From Ancrocorticia sp047501485 (lineage in GTDB: Bacteria; Actinomycetota; Actinomycetes; Actinomycetales; Actinomycetaceae), in assembly GCA_047501485.1 (NCBI GenBank), contig JAZDRN010000004.1:62001-126000 (forward strand): DNA of 64,000 nt. Reading direction: 5' to 3'. The notes below the pieces were generated by a model, which saw only the letters and a program-made list of their open reading frames with translations, had not been told where the DNA came from and did not search any database. Shown here in pieces: positions 42,234 to 50,808 of the stretch. Position numbers and translations under genes: made by a program. How positions within the stretch are numbered: position 1 is the first letter of the stretch; the number at the start of each line of letters is the position of its first letter.

Positions 42234-42704
42234 ATGACCCTGACAATTCTGGTTCTGGAGGACGACGAAGAGCTGTTGCGCGCCTTCGAACGCGACCTGG
42301 CGGGCTTCGGCGACCGCTTCCGCATGGAGACGGCGGAGAGTCTTCCCGAAGCCTGGGAGCGCATTGAGACCGTGTGCGCCGACGACGACGAATTGGCCCT
42401 CGTTCTGTGCGAGTGCAAGGTCCGTGGGGAATCCGGTGTCGAATTCCTCATCGCCCTGGCGCAGGACGAGCGCTACGATCCGGCGAAGAAAATGATGATC
42501 ACCGGCGATTCCGGCGTGGAAGATGCCATCCGGGCCGTCAACAACGCCCATCTCGACCAATATCTCACCAGGCCGTGGGACCCCGGGGAGCTGCAGGAGG
42601 AGGTCCGTGAACTGCTGACGGACTACGTTCTGGAGAACGACGTCGATCCACTGCCTTACATGACACACCTCGACGATGAGCGGGTGATGGAGATCTGGCG
42701 GTAG
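42234..42704 (+). CDS. Degenerate receiver-domain protein
   Basis: The 156-residue protein has a CheY-like receiver fold and no output domain. The acidic pocket is present (LVLEDDEELL, D10-D11) and the conserved Thr is in MMITGDSG (T90). The phospho-acceptor position in LVLCECKVRGESG is Glu (E60), and the usual Lys is Arg in YLTRPWDPGEL (R113). It therefore cannot be phosphorylated in the usual way and may act as a constitutively active-like protein. About 35 residues follow the domain. There is no histidine kinase nearby. ATG 42234 has AAGGAG upstream. Confidence 0.75.
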   Translation: MTLTILVLEDDEELLRAFERDLAGFGDRFRMETAESLPEAWERIETVCADDDELALVLCECKVRGESGVEFLIALAQDERYDPAKKMMITGDSGVEDAIRAVNNAHLDQYLTRPWDPGELQEEVRELLTDYVLENDVDPLPYMTHLDDERVMEIWR

Positions 42705-42749
42705 CTCTCCGGCGAGCCGACATTCCCTTCCTTCGCACTTGCCGGCTCT

Positions 42750-42780
42750 TCGGGTGCGGACGTCTCAGGTCAGCACCCGA
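42750..42780 (+). terminator. Hairpin upstream of pyrH
   Basis: TCGGGTGC (42750-42757) pairs perfectly with GCACCCGA (42773-42780) around a 15-nt loop. It lies 45 bp after the receiver gene and probably ends the accessory block transcript. The rest of the 193-bp gap to pyrH shows no gene. Confidence 0.45.
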
Positions 42781-42897
42781 GGTCTCATTCGCTCCAGTGC
42801 GCTGTTATTCTTGTCAATGGGCATTTGAGTGCGATCATGATGCGTTCGCACCTGGCCAAGCCCCGCCTCGACTTCACCCCTCGGAAGGAATCTGCCC

Positions 42898-43641
42898 GTG
42901 ACTGCAGTACAAGGCGACTATAACCATGACGATAAAAGGCGTGTCCTGCTCAAGCTGTCAGGCGAGATGTTCGGCGGGGGAGCGGTCGGACTAGACGCCG
43001 ATGTCCTCACCCGCGTCGCGGCAGAGATCGCGGCGGCGGTTCGCGAGGGAGTACAGGTCGCCATCGTCGTGGGCGGCGGCAACTTCTTCCGCGGCGCCGA
43101 GCTGCAGCAACGGGGCATGGATCGGGCCCGGGCCGACTACATGGGGATGCTGGGAACGGTCATGAACGCGATCGCCCTGCAGGATTTCATCGAGAAGGCG
43201 GGCGTCCCCGCACGTGTTCAGACCGCGATCGAGATGACCCAGGTCGCTGAGCCTTACATTCCGCTGCGCGCGATCCGTCACCTGGAGAAGGGACGCGTCG
43301 TCATATTCGGCGCCGGCGCGGGAATGCCGTATTTCTCCACGGACACCGTCTCCGCGCAGCGTGCTCTCGAGCTGCATTGCGACGAGATCCTCGTGGGCAA
43401 GAACGGTGTGGATGGCGTTTACACCGCCGATCCGAAGGTCGACCCGGAGGCGGTCAAGCTCGATCTGCTGACCTATCAGGACGCCTTGGTCCGTGGTCTG
43501 CGCGTCGTGGATGCAGCTGCGTTCTCCCTGTGCCAGGAGAACAGCCTGCCCATGCGCGTGTTCGGCATGGGAACGGCAAGTAATGTCACTCGCGCGCTTC
43601 GCGGCGAGAAGATCGGTACGCTTGTCACTGCAGACAAGTAG
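42898..43641 (+). CDS. pyrH: Uridylate kinase (UMP kinase)
   Basis: PyrH phosphorylates UMP to UDP and is hexameric, activated by GTP and inhibited by UTP in the family. The 247-residue product has RRVLLKLSGEMFGGG, VAIVVGGGNFFRG, VIFGAGAGMPYFSTDT and VGKNGVDGVYTADPK. The GTG start follows the SD-like GGAAGG. It starts the pyrH-frr-cdsA series (16- and 5-bp gaps), which resumes the core order interrupted after tsf. Confidence 0.95.
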   Translation: MTAVQGDYNHDDKRRVLLKLSGEMFGGGAVGLDADVLTRVAAEIAAAVREGVQVAIVVGGGNFFRGAELQQRGMDRARADYMGMLGTVMNAIALQDFIEKAGVPARVQTAIEMTQVAEPYIPLRAIRHLEKGRVVIFGAGAGMPYFSTDTVSAQRALELHCDEILVGKNGVDGVYTADPKVDPEAVKLDLLTYQDALVRGLRVVDAAAFSLCQENSLPMRVFGMGTASNVTRALRGEKIGTLVTADK

Positions 43642-43657
43642 GAAGTAGGGAATTTCG

Positions 43658-44215
43658 ATGATCGAAGAAGAGCTCCTCGAGGCAGAGGAGAAGATGGAGA
43701 AGGCCATTGAGGTGGCCCAGCACGACTTTTCGCACATTCGCTCGGGTCGCGCCAGCGCGGGGATGTTCAACCCGATCCTGGTGGACTACTACGGCGCGCC
43801 GACGCCGTTGCAGCAACTGGCGTCGATTTCGATACCGGAGGCGCGCACGGTCATCATCAGTCCGTTCGATCGTTCGGCCATGTCCGCTATCGACAAGGCT
43901 ATCCGCGAGGCGGACCTGGGGATCAACCCGTCCGACGACGGCGCCGTGCTGCGGTGCAACCTTCCGTCCCTGACCGAGGAGCGTCGCCGCGACTACGTCA
44001 AGATGGCCCGCACGAAGGCAGAGGACGGCAAGATCTCGCTGCGTTCCATTCGCCGCAAGACGAAGGACGCCCTCGACAAGATCAAGAAGGACGGCGATGC
44101 AGGCGAGGATGAGGTCAAGCGTGCGGAAGTCGAGCTCGATCAGCTGACCAAGCGTTTCGTTGACCAGATCGACAAGCTCCTTGAATCCAAGGAGAAGGAT
44201 CTTCTCGAGGTCTAG
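43658..44215 (+). CDS. frr: Ribosome recycling factor
   Basis: RRF with EF-G splits post-termination ribosomes. The 185-residue length is exact for the family. Typical segments are IRSGRASAGMFNPILVDYYG, PLQQLASISIPEART, GAVLRCNLPSLTEERR and the C-terminal helix DQLTKRFVDQIDKLLESKEKDLLEV. It begins 16 bp after pyrH. Confidence 0.96.
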   Translation: MIEEELLEAEEKMEKAIEVAQHDFSHIRSGRASAGMFNPILVDYYGAPTPLQQLASISIPEARTVIISPFDRSAMSAIDKAIREADLGINPSDDGAVLRCNLPSLTEERRRDYVKMARTKAEDGKISLRSIRRKTKDALDKIKKDGDAGEDEVKRAEVELDQLTKRFVDQIDKLLESKEKDLLEV

Positions 44216-44220
44216 GGGCG

Positions 44221-45105
44221 ATGCCCGTCAATGATGAGAGACGGTCGTTGCTCGACCGTCTCGCTCCGCACCCTCCTAAGCCACCGGCGGCCTCGAGCTC
44301 CAAGGCGGGCCGCAACCTGAAGGCTGCTGTCCCCACAGCTCTGCTGCTTCTGGCGTTGGTCGCCGTCTCCGTGGCCTTCCGTATGGAGATCTTCGTCGGT
44401 CTCGTCGCGGTGGCCCTCTGCGTGGGCCTGTGGGAGGCGGCGGGAGCCTTCCTTGCCCGCGATATCCGAATTCCGCTGGTCCCGCTGTGGATCGGGACGC
44501 TCACCATGGTGGTGGCCACCTGGATGGGCGGACTCGCCGGTGGTCTCATAGCTTTCCTCCTCGCCGCCGCGGCCGTCTTCATCTGGCGGGTGCTCGACGG
44601 GCTCGCGCGGGCCCCGCGCGATGCCATGGCGGCGGTTTTCGCGCTTGCCTGGATCTCGCTCCTGGGCTGTTTCGCGGTGGCACTGGCCGGGATGGATCAG
44701 GCCGTGTGGATGATCGCGTTGCTCGTCATGATGCCGGTGGCCAATGACACCGGGGGATGGGCCTTCGGAGTCATGTGGGGTAAGCACCCCATGAGCCCGA
44801 GCATCTCTCCCAAGAAGTCGTGGGAGGGCTTCGCGGGCTCCATGGTGGCGGCCGTCGCCGTGGCACTGCTCATTGTGACGCTTGGTCTGGGGAAGCCCTG
44901 GTATCTGGCCCTGCTGGTGGCTGTCGTCGCGGTCCTCTGCTCCACCATCGGGGATCTGTCCGAGTCCCTCCTCAAACGAGACCTTGGCGTCAAAGACATG
45001 GGTTCCATTTTCCCGGGACACGGCGGAATGCTGGATCGCATCGATTCGATCCTCATGTGGGCACCGTTCTGCTACATCATCATGTCCTCGCCGCTCGCGC
45101 TCTAG
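44221..45105 (+). CDS. cdsA: Phosphatidate cytidylyltransferase (CDP-diglyceride synthase)
   Basis: CdsA makes CDP-diacylglycerol from phosphatidate and CTP in the membrane. The 294-residue product has a soluble N-tail, about eight hydrophobic segments and the C-terminal family signature SESLLKRDLGVKDMGSIFPG continuing into HGGMLDRIDS. KHPMSPSISPKKSWEGFAGS precedes it. It starts 5 bp after frr. Its stop codon overlaps tail-to-tail with the stop of the minus-strand gene that follows (shared CTAG). Confidence 0.94.
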   Translation: MPVNDERRSLLDRLAPHPPKPPAASSSKAGRNLKAAVPTALLLLALVAVSVAFRMEIFVGLVAVALCVGLWEAAGAFLARDIRIPLVPLWIGTLTMVVATWMGGLAGGLIAFLLAAAAVFIWRVLDGLARAPRDAMAAVFALAWISLLGCFAVALAGMDQAVWMIALLVMMPVANDTGGWAFGVMWGKHPMSPSISPKKSWEGFAGSMVAAVAVALLIVTLGLGKPWYLALLVAVVAVLCSTIGDLSESLLKRDLGVKDMGSIFPGHGGMLDRIDSILMWAPFCYIIMSSPLAL

Positions 45106-45920
45106 CGGGGGCCACCGTCCCTGCCGGTGCTTCCGGAAGGGCGGTGGGCGCTCCGTCGCGGTGTCTGCCGCTGCGCGTGGGCGACCTGGAATTGCCCGTG
45201 GACCACCACATGGGACTTTTTGCCGGGTTTGGCCGGATCATAGCTGATGTCGTAGCGGTCGCCGAGCTGGGGACCGCGAATATGCGCGGGCGGTAGCACA
45301 TGGGTGATGTGCCATACGTTCCTACCCGCGTCCTCGTACTCAAGCCAGATCTTCCACCGGTCGACGCTGTTGTAGTTGACGATATCGACCCGTTTGACCC
45401 GGGCGACTGTGCGCGTACCGGTGCTCAGCGTGCGCTCTCTGATCCGGGCGCGTCGCGCGGAGAATGCCCGGGCGATGCCCTGGAGGCATACGACGAGCAG
45501 CCCGACCGCGGCCAGGATCACGGTCAGCGCATGGAATTCCCCGGCGCGGTAGTAGGAGGCAGTGGCGCCCACGCCGATTCCGAGCAGGGGGATGCCCAGC
45601 AGATGGGCAACGCCCCATGCCGGCCCGCTGTTCGTGGCGTTCCCGTACAGCACCTGTAGCGCGACGCCGGCCACGCCGGCCAGTGTCGCGAGGATCGTGG
45701 TGATCAAGGTGATCATTCCGATCGTGGAGCCCGCACTCAGATGGATGTGGGTGGTGCCTCCGAGGGTGATGGACGTGGCTTCCGCCAGCGCTGCAGGTGC
45801 CATCCACCCCAGAAGCAGGGAAGCTGCGGCCAGGATCATCCATGCCAGGATGACCAGAGGAAGAAGCACCCGAGGATCTTTCCACCGAGGAGTTCCCGTT
45901 CTTACCGCTCCGCGTGCCAT
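45102..45920 (-). CDS. Membrane protein with DUF3592-like C-terminal domain
   Basis: The 272-residue protein has about four membrane segments (for example VLLPLVILAWMILAAASLLL and ALTVILAAVGLLVVCLQGIA). A soluble C-terminal part has VKRVDIVNYNSVDRWKIWLEYE and LGDRYDISYDPAKPGKKSHV, which resembles DUF3592 domains. The function is unknown. ATG 45920 opens a basic N-tail. A much longer open frame continues antisense to rlmN, but that is shadow sequence. It is divergent from rlmN with a gap of about 160 bp. Confidence 0.72.
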   Translation of the reverse strand: MARGAVRTGTPRWKDPRVLLPLVILAWMILAAASLLLGWMAPAALAEATSITLGGTTHIHLSAGSTIGMITLITTILATLAGVAGVALQVLYGNATNSGPAWGVAHLLGIPLLGIGVGATASYYRAGEFHALTVILAAVGLLVVCLQGIARAFSARRARIRERTLSTGTRTVARVKRVDIVNYNSVDRWKIWLEYEDAGRNVWHITHVLPPAHIRGPQLGDRYDISYDPAKPGKKSHVVVHGQFQVAHAQRQTPRRSAHRPSGSTGRDGGPR

Positions 45921-46082
45921 ATCGGACGATCCTTCCGCTTCAGCCGTTTCGATACAGTGTAATTGTTCCAGTTTCCCTGTGGGCCGTGGAGCGGGGAGAC
46001 GCTCGGGGCTCGCGCGGGTCCAGTGGGGCGTGTACACCGCCACACCCCACGCCCACCCCCTGCATGCGAGAATGATACGGCT

Positions 46083-47384
46083 ATGAATTCTCAGCCTTCT
46101 TCTTCCGTGTCCGAGCAGACCGCCGCACCCGCCACACCCAAGCAGGTGATGCCCGCGGTGGAGTCCGGGCCGATGCCCGTCTTCACCATGAAGCCGGCCA
46201 GCAAGGGCAAGCCGCCCACGCATCTGGCCGATTTGGACCCGGAGGGGCGCAGGAGGGCGATGAAGGAGGCGGGATATCCGGCCTTCCGTTCCGACCAGCT
46301 CTCGCGCCATTATTTCGAGCGCCATGAGGTGGACGCCGAGGCCATGAGCGACCTGCCCGCCAAGGGCAGGGAGGATATGGTGGCCAAGTTCTTGCCGCCG
46401 CTGCTCACGAAGGTTCGCGACCTCAAAGCGGATAAGGGCCAGACGATCAAGTCGCTGTGGAAGATGTTCGACGGCGCGATGGTCGAGACCGTCCTCATGC
46501 GATACCCCGGGCGGGCCACGCTGTGCATCTCCTCCCAGGCGGGGTGCGGGATGGCTTGCCCGTTCTGTGCCACGGGACAGGGCGGGCTCACCCGCAATCT
46601 GTCGGCCGCCGAGATAGTCGAACAGGTCCGCCTCGGCATGGTGGCGGCGGAATCCGGAGACCTGGCCGGCGGTCCCACCCGGGTCACCAACATCGTCTTC
46701 ATGGGGATGGGCGAGCCCCTGGCGAATTGGCGGCAGGTACAGGCCGCGCTTCATCGCATCATCGAGCCCGCTCCCTCCGGTCTGGGCCTGTCGGCGCGCA
46801 ACGTCACCGTCTCGACCGTCGGCATGGTGCCCCTCATCGACAAGCTGGCTGACGAGGGCCTTCCCGTCACCCTTGCGGTCTCGCTGCATGCTCCGGACGA
46901 CGAACTCCGCGATCCTCTCATCCCCTTGAATTCACGTTTCAAGGTGGGGCAACTGCTGGATTCGGCGCGACGTTATTTCGTCAGGACCGGCCGCAGGGTC
47001 TCGATCGAGTACGCGCTCATCAAGGACATGAACGATCACCAGTGGCGCGCCCAGCTGCTCGCCGACGAACTCAACAGCCGCGGTCGCGGCTGGGTTCACG
47101 TCAACCCCATCCCACTCAATCCGACGCCCGGTTCGATCTGGACGGCGAGCCTGCCACAGGTACAGCAAACGTTCGTTGCTACCCTGGAAGCTGCGGGAAT
47201 CCCCACAACCATCAGGGACACCCGCGGTTCTGATATCGACGGCGCATGCGGTCAGCTCGCGGCCGAGGTGGTCAACACGTCGGCTCGGGCTCAGAAGGCT
47301 GCCGCAGCGGCCGAACGCGTCATCGCTGCCGTTTCCGGAGAGGTTCACGAGGGGGAGAGGTCGAATGAGTCAAGAGACCTTTGA
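46083..47384 (+). CDS. rlmN: Dual-specificity 23S rRNA/tRNA adenine-C2 methyltransferase
   Basis: RlmN methylates A2503 of 23S rRNA and A37 of some tRNAs by a radical-SAM, two-cysteine mechanism. The 433-residue product has an N-terminal extension of about 45 residues. The [4Fe-4S] site is CGMACPFCATGQGGLTRNL (about residue 155). NIVFMGMGEPLANW, STVGMVP and the C-terminal catalytic Cys in TRGSDIDGACGQL are also present. ATG 46083 is the only sensible start. The gene overlaps the next one by 20 bp. Confidence 0.94.
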   Translation: MNSQPSSSVSEQTAAPATPKQVMPAVESGPMPVFTMKPASKGKPPTHLADLDPEGRRRAMKEAGYPAFRSDQLSRHYFERHEVDAEAMSDLPAKGREDMVAKFLPPLLTKVRDLKADKGQTIKSLWKMFDGAMVETVLMRYPGRATLCISSQAGCGMACPFCATGQGGLTRNLSAAEIVEQVRLGMVAAESGDLAGGPTRVTNIVFMGMGEPLANWRQVQAALHRIIEPAPSGLGLSARNVTVSTVGMVPLIDKLADEGLPVTLAVSLHAPDDELRDPLIPLNSRFKVGQLLDSARRYFVRTGRRVSIEYALIKDMNDHQWRAQLLADELNSRGRGWVHVNPIPLNPTPGSIWTASLPQVQQTFVATLEAAGIPTTIRDTRGSDIDGACGQLAAEVVNTSARAQKAAAAAERVIAAVSGEVHEGERSNESRDL

Positions 47385-47913
47385 GCGTGTTGGTGCCCTG
47401 TCCTGGGGCTATGCACCAGATGAGGTGGACGACTTCCTGGCCAGGGCCAAGAAGGCTTATTCGAGTAGCACGCCGACGAACTTCGACGAGACCACCGTGC
47501 GCAATGCCGGGTTCTCCCGGGTACGGCGCGGCTATGCCCCGACCCTGGTCGATGCGGCCATGGATCGGTTGGAGGCCGCGTTCATCCAACGCCGCCGTTC
47601 CCAGATCATCAACGCCAAGGGTGAGAGCGCCTGGCTCAACGAGATCTACGAGCAGGCGAAGAGCCTGTACCCGAGGCTGCTGCGTGCACCGGGATCCCGA
47701 TTCGTCGACGCCGACGGATGGGGCTACCTCAAGGAGGACGTCGACGCCCTCCTCGACAAGCTGACGGCATACTTCGACGGTAAGGAGCCCCTCGCCTCGA
47801 CTGAACTTCGCAACGCGGTGTTCTCACAGGCCAAGGCGGACAAGGCGTATGACGCCGCCGTCGTCGACGTCTATCTTGAACGGGCCGTGACCGTGCTGGT
47901 CGCCGTCGAATAA
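47365..47913 (+). CDS. DivIVA-like repeat protein
   Basis: The 182-residue protein consists of short repeats of the type GYxxxxVDxxLxxA: WGYAPDEVDDFLARAKKAY, RGYAPTLVDAAMDRLEAAF, WGYLKEDVDALLDKLTAYF and a weaker AYDAAVVDVYLERAVTVL. This is the short DivIVA N-terminal-type repeat found in actinobacterial proteins that may sit at curved or polar membrane. No coiled-coil tail is present, unlike true DivIVA/Wag31. ATG 47365 with GGGGGAGAGG upstream overlaps rlmN by 20 bp, so the two are co-translated. The role is unknown. Confidence 0.78.
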   Translation: MSQETFERVGALSWGYAPDEVDDFLARAKKAYSSSTPTNFDETTVRNAGFSRVRRGYAPTLVDAAMDRLEAAFIQRRRSQIINAKGESAWLNEIYEQAKSLYPRLLRAPGSRFVDADGWGYLKEDVDALLDKLTAYFDGKEPLASTELRNAVFSQAKADKAYDAAVVDVYLERAVTVLVAVE

Positions 47914-47963
47914 CCGAGATCCCGCGCATCTCGTCCCAACTTTGTCTTCCACGAGGTCTATCA

Positions 47964-49277
47964 ATGAACGCATCCGCCACCCCCGCTCCCGCATCTGCCC
48001 CCGCCAGGAGCGGGAGCGCTGAGAGATCCATCGTCGTCCTGGGGTCGACCGGATCGATAGGAACCCAGGCCCTCGATGTGATCGGTCGGAACCGCGAGTC
48101 CTATCGCGTGCTCGGCCTCGGGGCCGGTGGAGCGAATCTCGAACTTCTTGTTCAACAGGCCGTCGAATTCGACGTTCCCGCCGTGGCCGTGGCCGATCCC
48201 GACGCCGCAGCGCCCCTGGCGGCGTTGCTGGCGGAGCGGGCACCCGGCAGAATCGTCCAGATCCTCGCCGGCCCGGATGCCATGAGCGAACTGGCGGAGC
48301 ATTGGTCCGATATCACCTACGACGGCGAACCCGGTGCCGCCCAGCGCGATCCGCGCGACGTCGTCGTCCTCAACGGGATCACGGGCTCGGTGGGATTGCG
48401 ACCCACGCTCGCCGCCCTGCGATCCGGCGCCACCCTTGCGCTGGCGAACAAGGAGTCGCTGGTGGTGGGAGGCGGGCTCATCAGGCAGGCCATGATCCGC
48501 CCCGGTCAGATCGTCCCCGTGGACTCGGAGCACTCGGCCATTGCGCAGGCGCTGCGCTCCGGTGTGCATCACCGCGGCTTGACCAGCGAGAACCAGGATG
48601 GGCGCAGCGAGGTGCGCCGCATCATCCTCACCGCATCGGGCGGTCCGTTCCGCGGTAGGAAACGCGCCGACCTGGCCGATGTGACCGCCGCCGACGCCCT
48701 CAACCATCCCACGTGGGATATGGGGCCCGTTGTGACCATCAATTCCTCCACCCTCATGAACAAGGGGCTGGAGCTCATCGAGGCCGCATACCTGTTCGAC
48801 GTCGAGCCGCAGGACATCGTCCCGGTGGTTCACCCGCAGTCGATCATCCACTCCATGGTCGAGTTCGCCGACGGCGCGACGATCGCGCAGGCTTCGCCGC
48901 CGGACATGCGCCTGCCCATCGCGTTGGGACTCTCATGGCCCGGGCGACTGGACGGCGTCACCGCCCCGAACACCTGGGACTCCCCGGTGTCCTGGAACTT
49001 CGAGCCCCTGGATCACGAGACCTTCCCATCCGTGAACCTCGCCCGGCAGGCTGTCGCCGCCTCCGCGCTGCATCCTGCTGTGCTGAATGCCGCCAATGAG
49101 GAATGCGTCGCCGCCTTCTTGGAGGGCAGATTGCCCTATCTCGGGATCACCGATGTGGTCGGGGAGATTCTTGGGGAATTCACAGCTCCGGGGGGCACCC
49201 TTGATCTCGATATGGTGCTTGGAACCGAGCGGTGGGCCCGTGGGCGCGCCCATGAGGTCATGGCCGCCCGGTCCTGA
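47964..49277 (+). CDS. dxr: 1-deoxy-D-xylulose 5-phosphate reductoisomerase
   Basis: Dxr makes 2-C-methyl-D-erythritol 4-phosphate with NADPH, the committed step of the MEP isoprenoid pathway. The 437-residue product has VLGSTGSIGTQALDVIGRN (NADPH site), LANKESLVVGGGLI, VPVDSEHSAIAQAL (metal ligands), WDMGPVVTINSSTLMNKGLE and VVHPQSIIHSMVEFADG. An N-terminal tail of about 25 residues is Ala/Pro-rich. ispG of the same pathway lies 1.5 kb downstream, with rip1 between them, the usual actinobacterial layout. Confidence 0.95.
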   Translation: MNASATPAPASAPARSGSAERSIVVLGSTGSIGTQALDVIGRNRESYRVLGLGAGGANLELLVQQAVEFDVPAVAVADPDAAAPLAALLAERAPGRIVQILAGPDAMSELAEHWSDITYDGEPGAAQRDPRDVVVLNGITGSVGLRPTLAALRSGATLALANKESLVVGGGLIRQAMIRPGQIVPVDSEHSAIAQALRSGVHHRGLTSENQDGRSEVRRIILTASGGPFRGRKRADLADVTAADALNHPTWDMGPVVTINSSTLMNKGLELIEAAYLFDVEPQDIVPVVHPQSIIHSMVEFADGATIAQASPPDMRLPIALGLSWPGRLDGVTAPNTWDSPVSWNFEPLDHETFPSVNLARQAVAASALHPAVLNAANEECVAAFLEGRLPYLGITDVVGEILGEFTAPGGTLDLDMVLGTERWARGRAHEVMAARS

Positions 49278-49371
49278 TCATTTGCCTATCGGTCCGCATC
49301 GTCCCCGCGATCGAGGGCGAGAGGGCAGGGCTGCGCGCGGCCCGGATCACTCAGCAAGGAGATGACACGGC

Positions 49372-50670
49372 GTGAAGTCTATTCCTGGAATCGTGTTCCT
49401 GATCGTTGGAGTACTCGTGTCGGTTGGACTGCACGAGATCGGGCACCTGGTTCCAGCCAAGAAATTCGGGGTGAAGGTCTCCCAGTACTTCATCGGATTC
49501 GGGCCTACCCTGTGGTCGAAAGTCGTGCGCGGCACCGAGTACGGGCTCAAGGCCATTCCGCTGGGCGGCTACGTCCGGCTCGCCGCGATGGTGGGCCCGG
49601 GGCGAGCCGATCGGGTGCAGGTGGGCCGCAACGGGCGGTTGACGATAGCGGAGGAGACGCGCCGGGCCAGTGCCGACGAGCTGGAACCGGGGGAGGAGGA
49701 TCAGGCCTTCTGGCGCCTGACGACGGGTAAACGGCTCATCGTCATGTTAGGCGGCCCGTTCATGAACCTCTTGCTCGCGGCCGTCCTGCTCACCGTGGTC
49801 ATGGTGGGCATAGGCTCGCCCACACCATCGAATCAGCTTTCGACGGTGACCCGTTGCGTGAGCGAGGACGAGGGCTGCACCGAGAGCGATCCCCAGGCCC
49901 CCGGGTTCTCCGCAGGCCTGATACCGGGAGACGTGATCCTGAGCTGGGGCGGCGAGCCCATGAACGACTGGGATGAGATCCAGGAGGCGATCGCTCGTGG
50001 TGGGAGCTCCTCGACCTCCGTCGAGATCGAACGCGACGGTGAGCGCCTCAACGTCACGGTCACTCCAACGATGACTCTGCGTCCGGTATTCGACGCCCAG
50101 GGACAGCCCGTGGTGGACGAGCAGGGCCAGACCGTCATGGAGGAGCGGCCCTATGTGGGAATCGGTCCCGCCTATGAGCTGGAGCGCCGTGCGATAACGG
50201 AGGTGCCGGGAGAACTCTGGCGGATCACCAGCGGCACGGCGCAGATCATCGTCAAGCTTCCCGTCGACCTGTGGAATACGGCGAGCAGCCTGGTAACCGG
50301 GCAGGAACGGTCGCAAAGCGGCGTCGTGGGGATCGTGGGGGTGGCCGACCTCGCCGGTAGCATCACATCCTCGGAGGTTCCCGAGTATTCCACGGTCGCG
50401 CGTGCGGGCGACCTGCTCCTGCTGCTGGCCTCGCTCAACATCAGCCTGTTCGTCTTCAACCTGATCCCCCTGCTACCGCTGGACGGCGGCCACATTCTCG
50501 CGGCCTGCTACGAGGGGGCTCGACGCAGGTTCGCCGCCCTCACCGGCAGACCGGACCCGGGCCCGGCCGACACCGCTCGCCTGATGCCGCTGAGCTACGC
50601 CGTAGCGCTCGCCTTCATCGCGATGACGGTCCTGCTCGTGGTGGCGGATATCGTCAACCCCGCCTTCTAG
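49372..50670 (+). CDS. rip1: Site-2 intramembrane metalloprotease (RseP/Rip1-like)
   Basis: This M50 protease cuts membrane-bound anti-sigma factors and other substrates. The 432-residue product has the zinc motif LHEIGHLVPAKKFG in TM1 (residues 22-35) and SQYFIGFGPTLWS. A PDZ-like insert occupies about residues 130-290 (APGFSAGLIPGDVILSWGG). The third ligand is in LFVFNLIPLLPLDGGHILAA. The GTG start has AAGGAGATGA 5 nt upstream. It is placed between dxr and ispG as in other actinobacteria. Substrates cannot be named. Confidence 0.92.
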   Translation: MKSIPGIVFLIVGVLVSVGLHEIGHLVPAKKFGVKVSQYFIGFGPTLWSKVVRGTEYGLKAIPLGGYVRLAAMVGPGRADRVQVGRNGRLTIAEETRRASADELEPGEEDQAFWRLTTGKRLIVMLGGPFMNLLLAAVLLTVVMVGIGSPTPSNQLSTVTRCVSEDEGCTESDPQAPGFSAGLIPGDVILSWGGEPMNDWDEIQEAIARGGSSSTSVEIERDGERLNVTVTPTMTLRPVFDAQGQPVVDEQGQTVMEERPYVGIGPAYELERRAITEVPGELWRITSGTAQIIVKLPVDLWNTASSLVTGQERSQSGVVGIVGVADLAGSITSSEVPEYSTVARAGDLLLLLASLNISLFVFNLIPLLPLDGGHILAACYEGARRRFAALTGRPDPGPADTARLMPLSYAVALAFIAMTVLLVVADIVNPAF

Positions 50671-50808
50671 CAGCGCGTTCCAGCCCGTCTTCAAGCGGCG
50701 TCGACCTCCGTGCTTTCAGCGGATTCTCGGGTGCGCGAAGCCGTCCCTGGTCCTACCTCACAATAGGTGGGCTCCCCAGGAGAGGGTGGAAGTGTAATAC
50801 TTGAACGC

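Noticed and set aside
45921..46889. Long minus-strand extension of the DUF3592-like protein
   Set aside because: It runs antisense to rlmN and has no family resemblance; the real start at 45920 begins the membrane protein.
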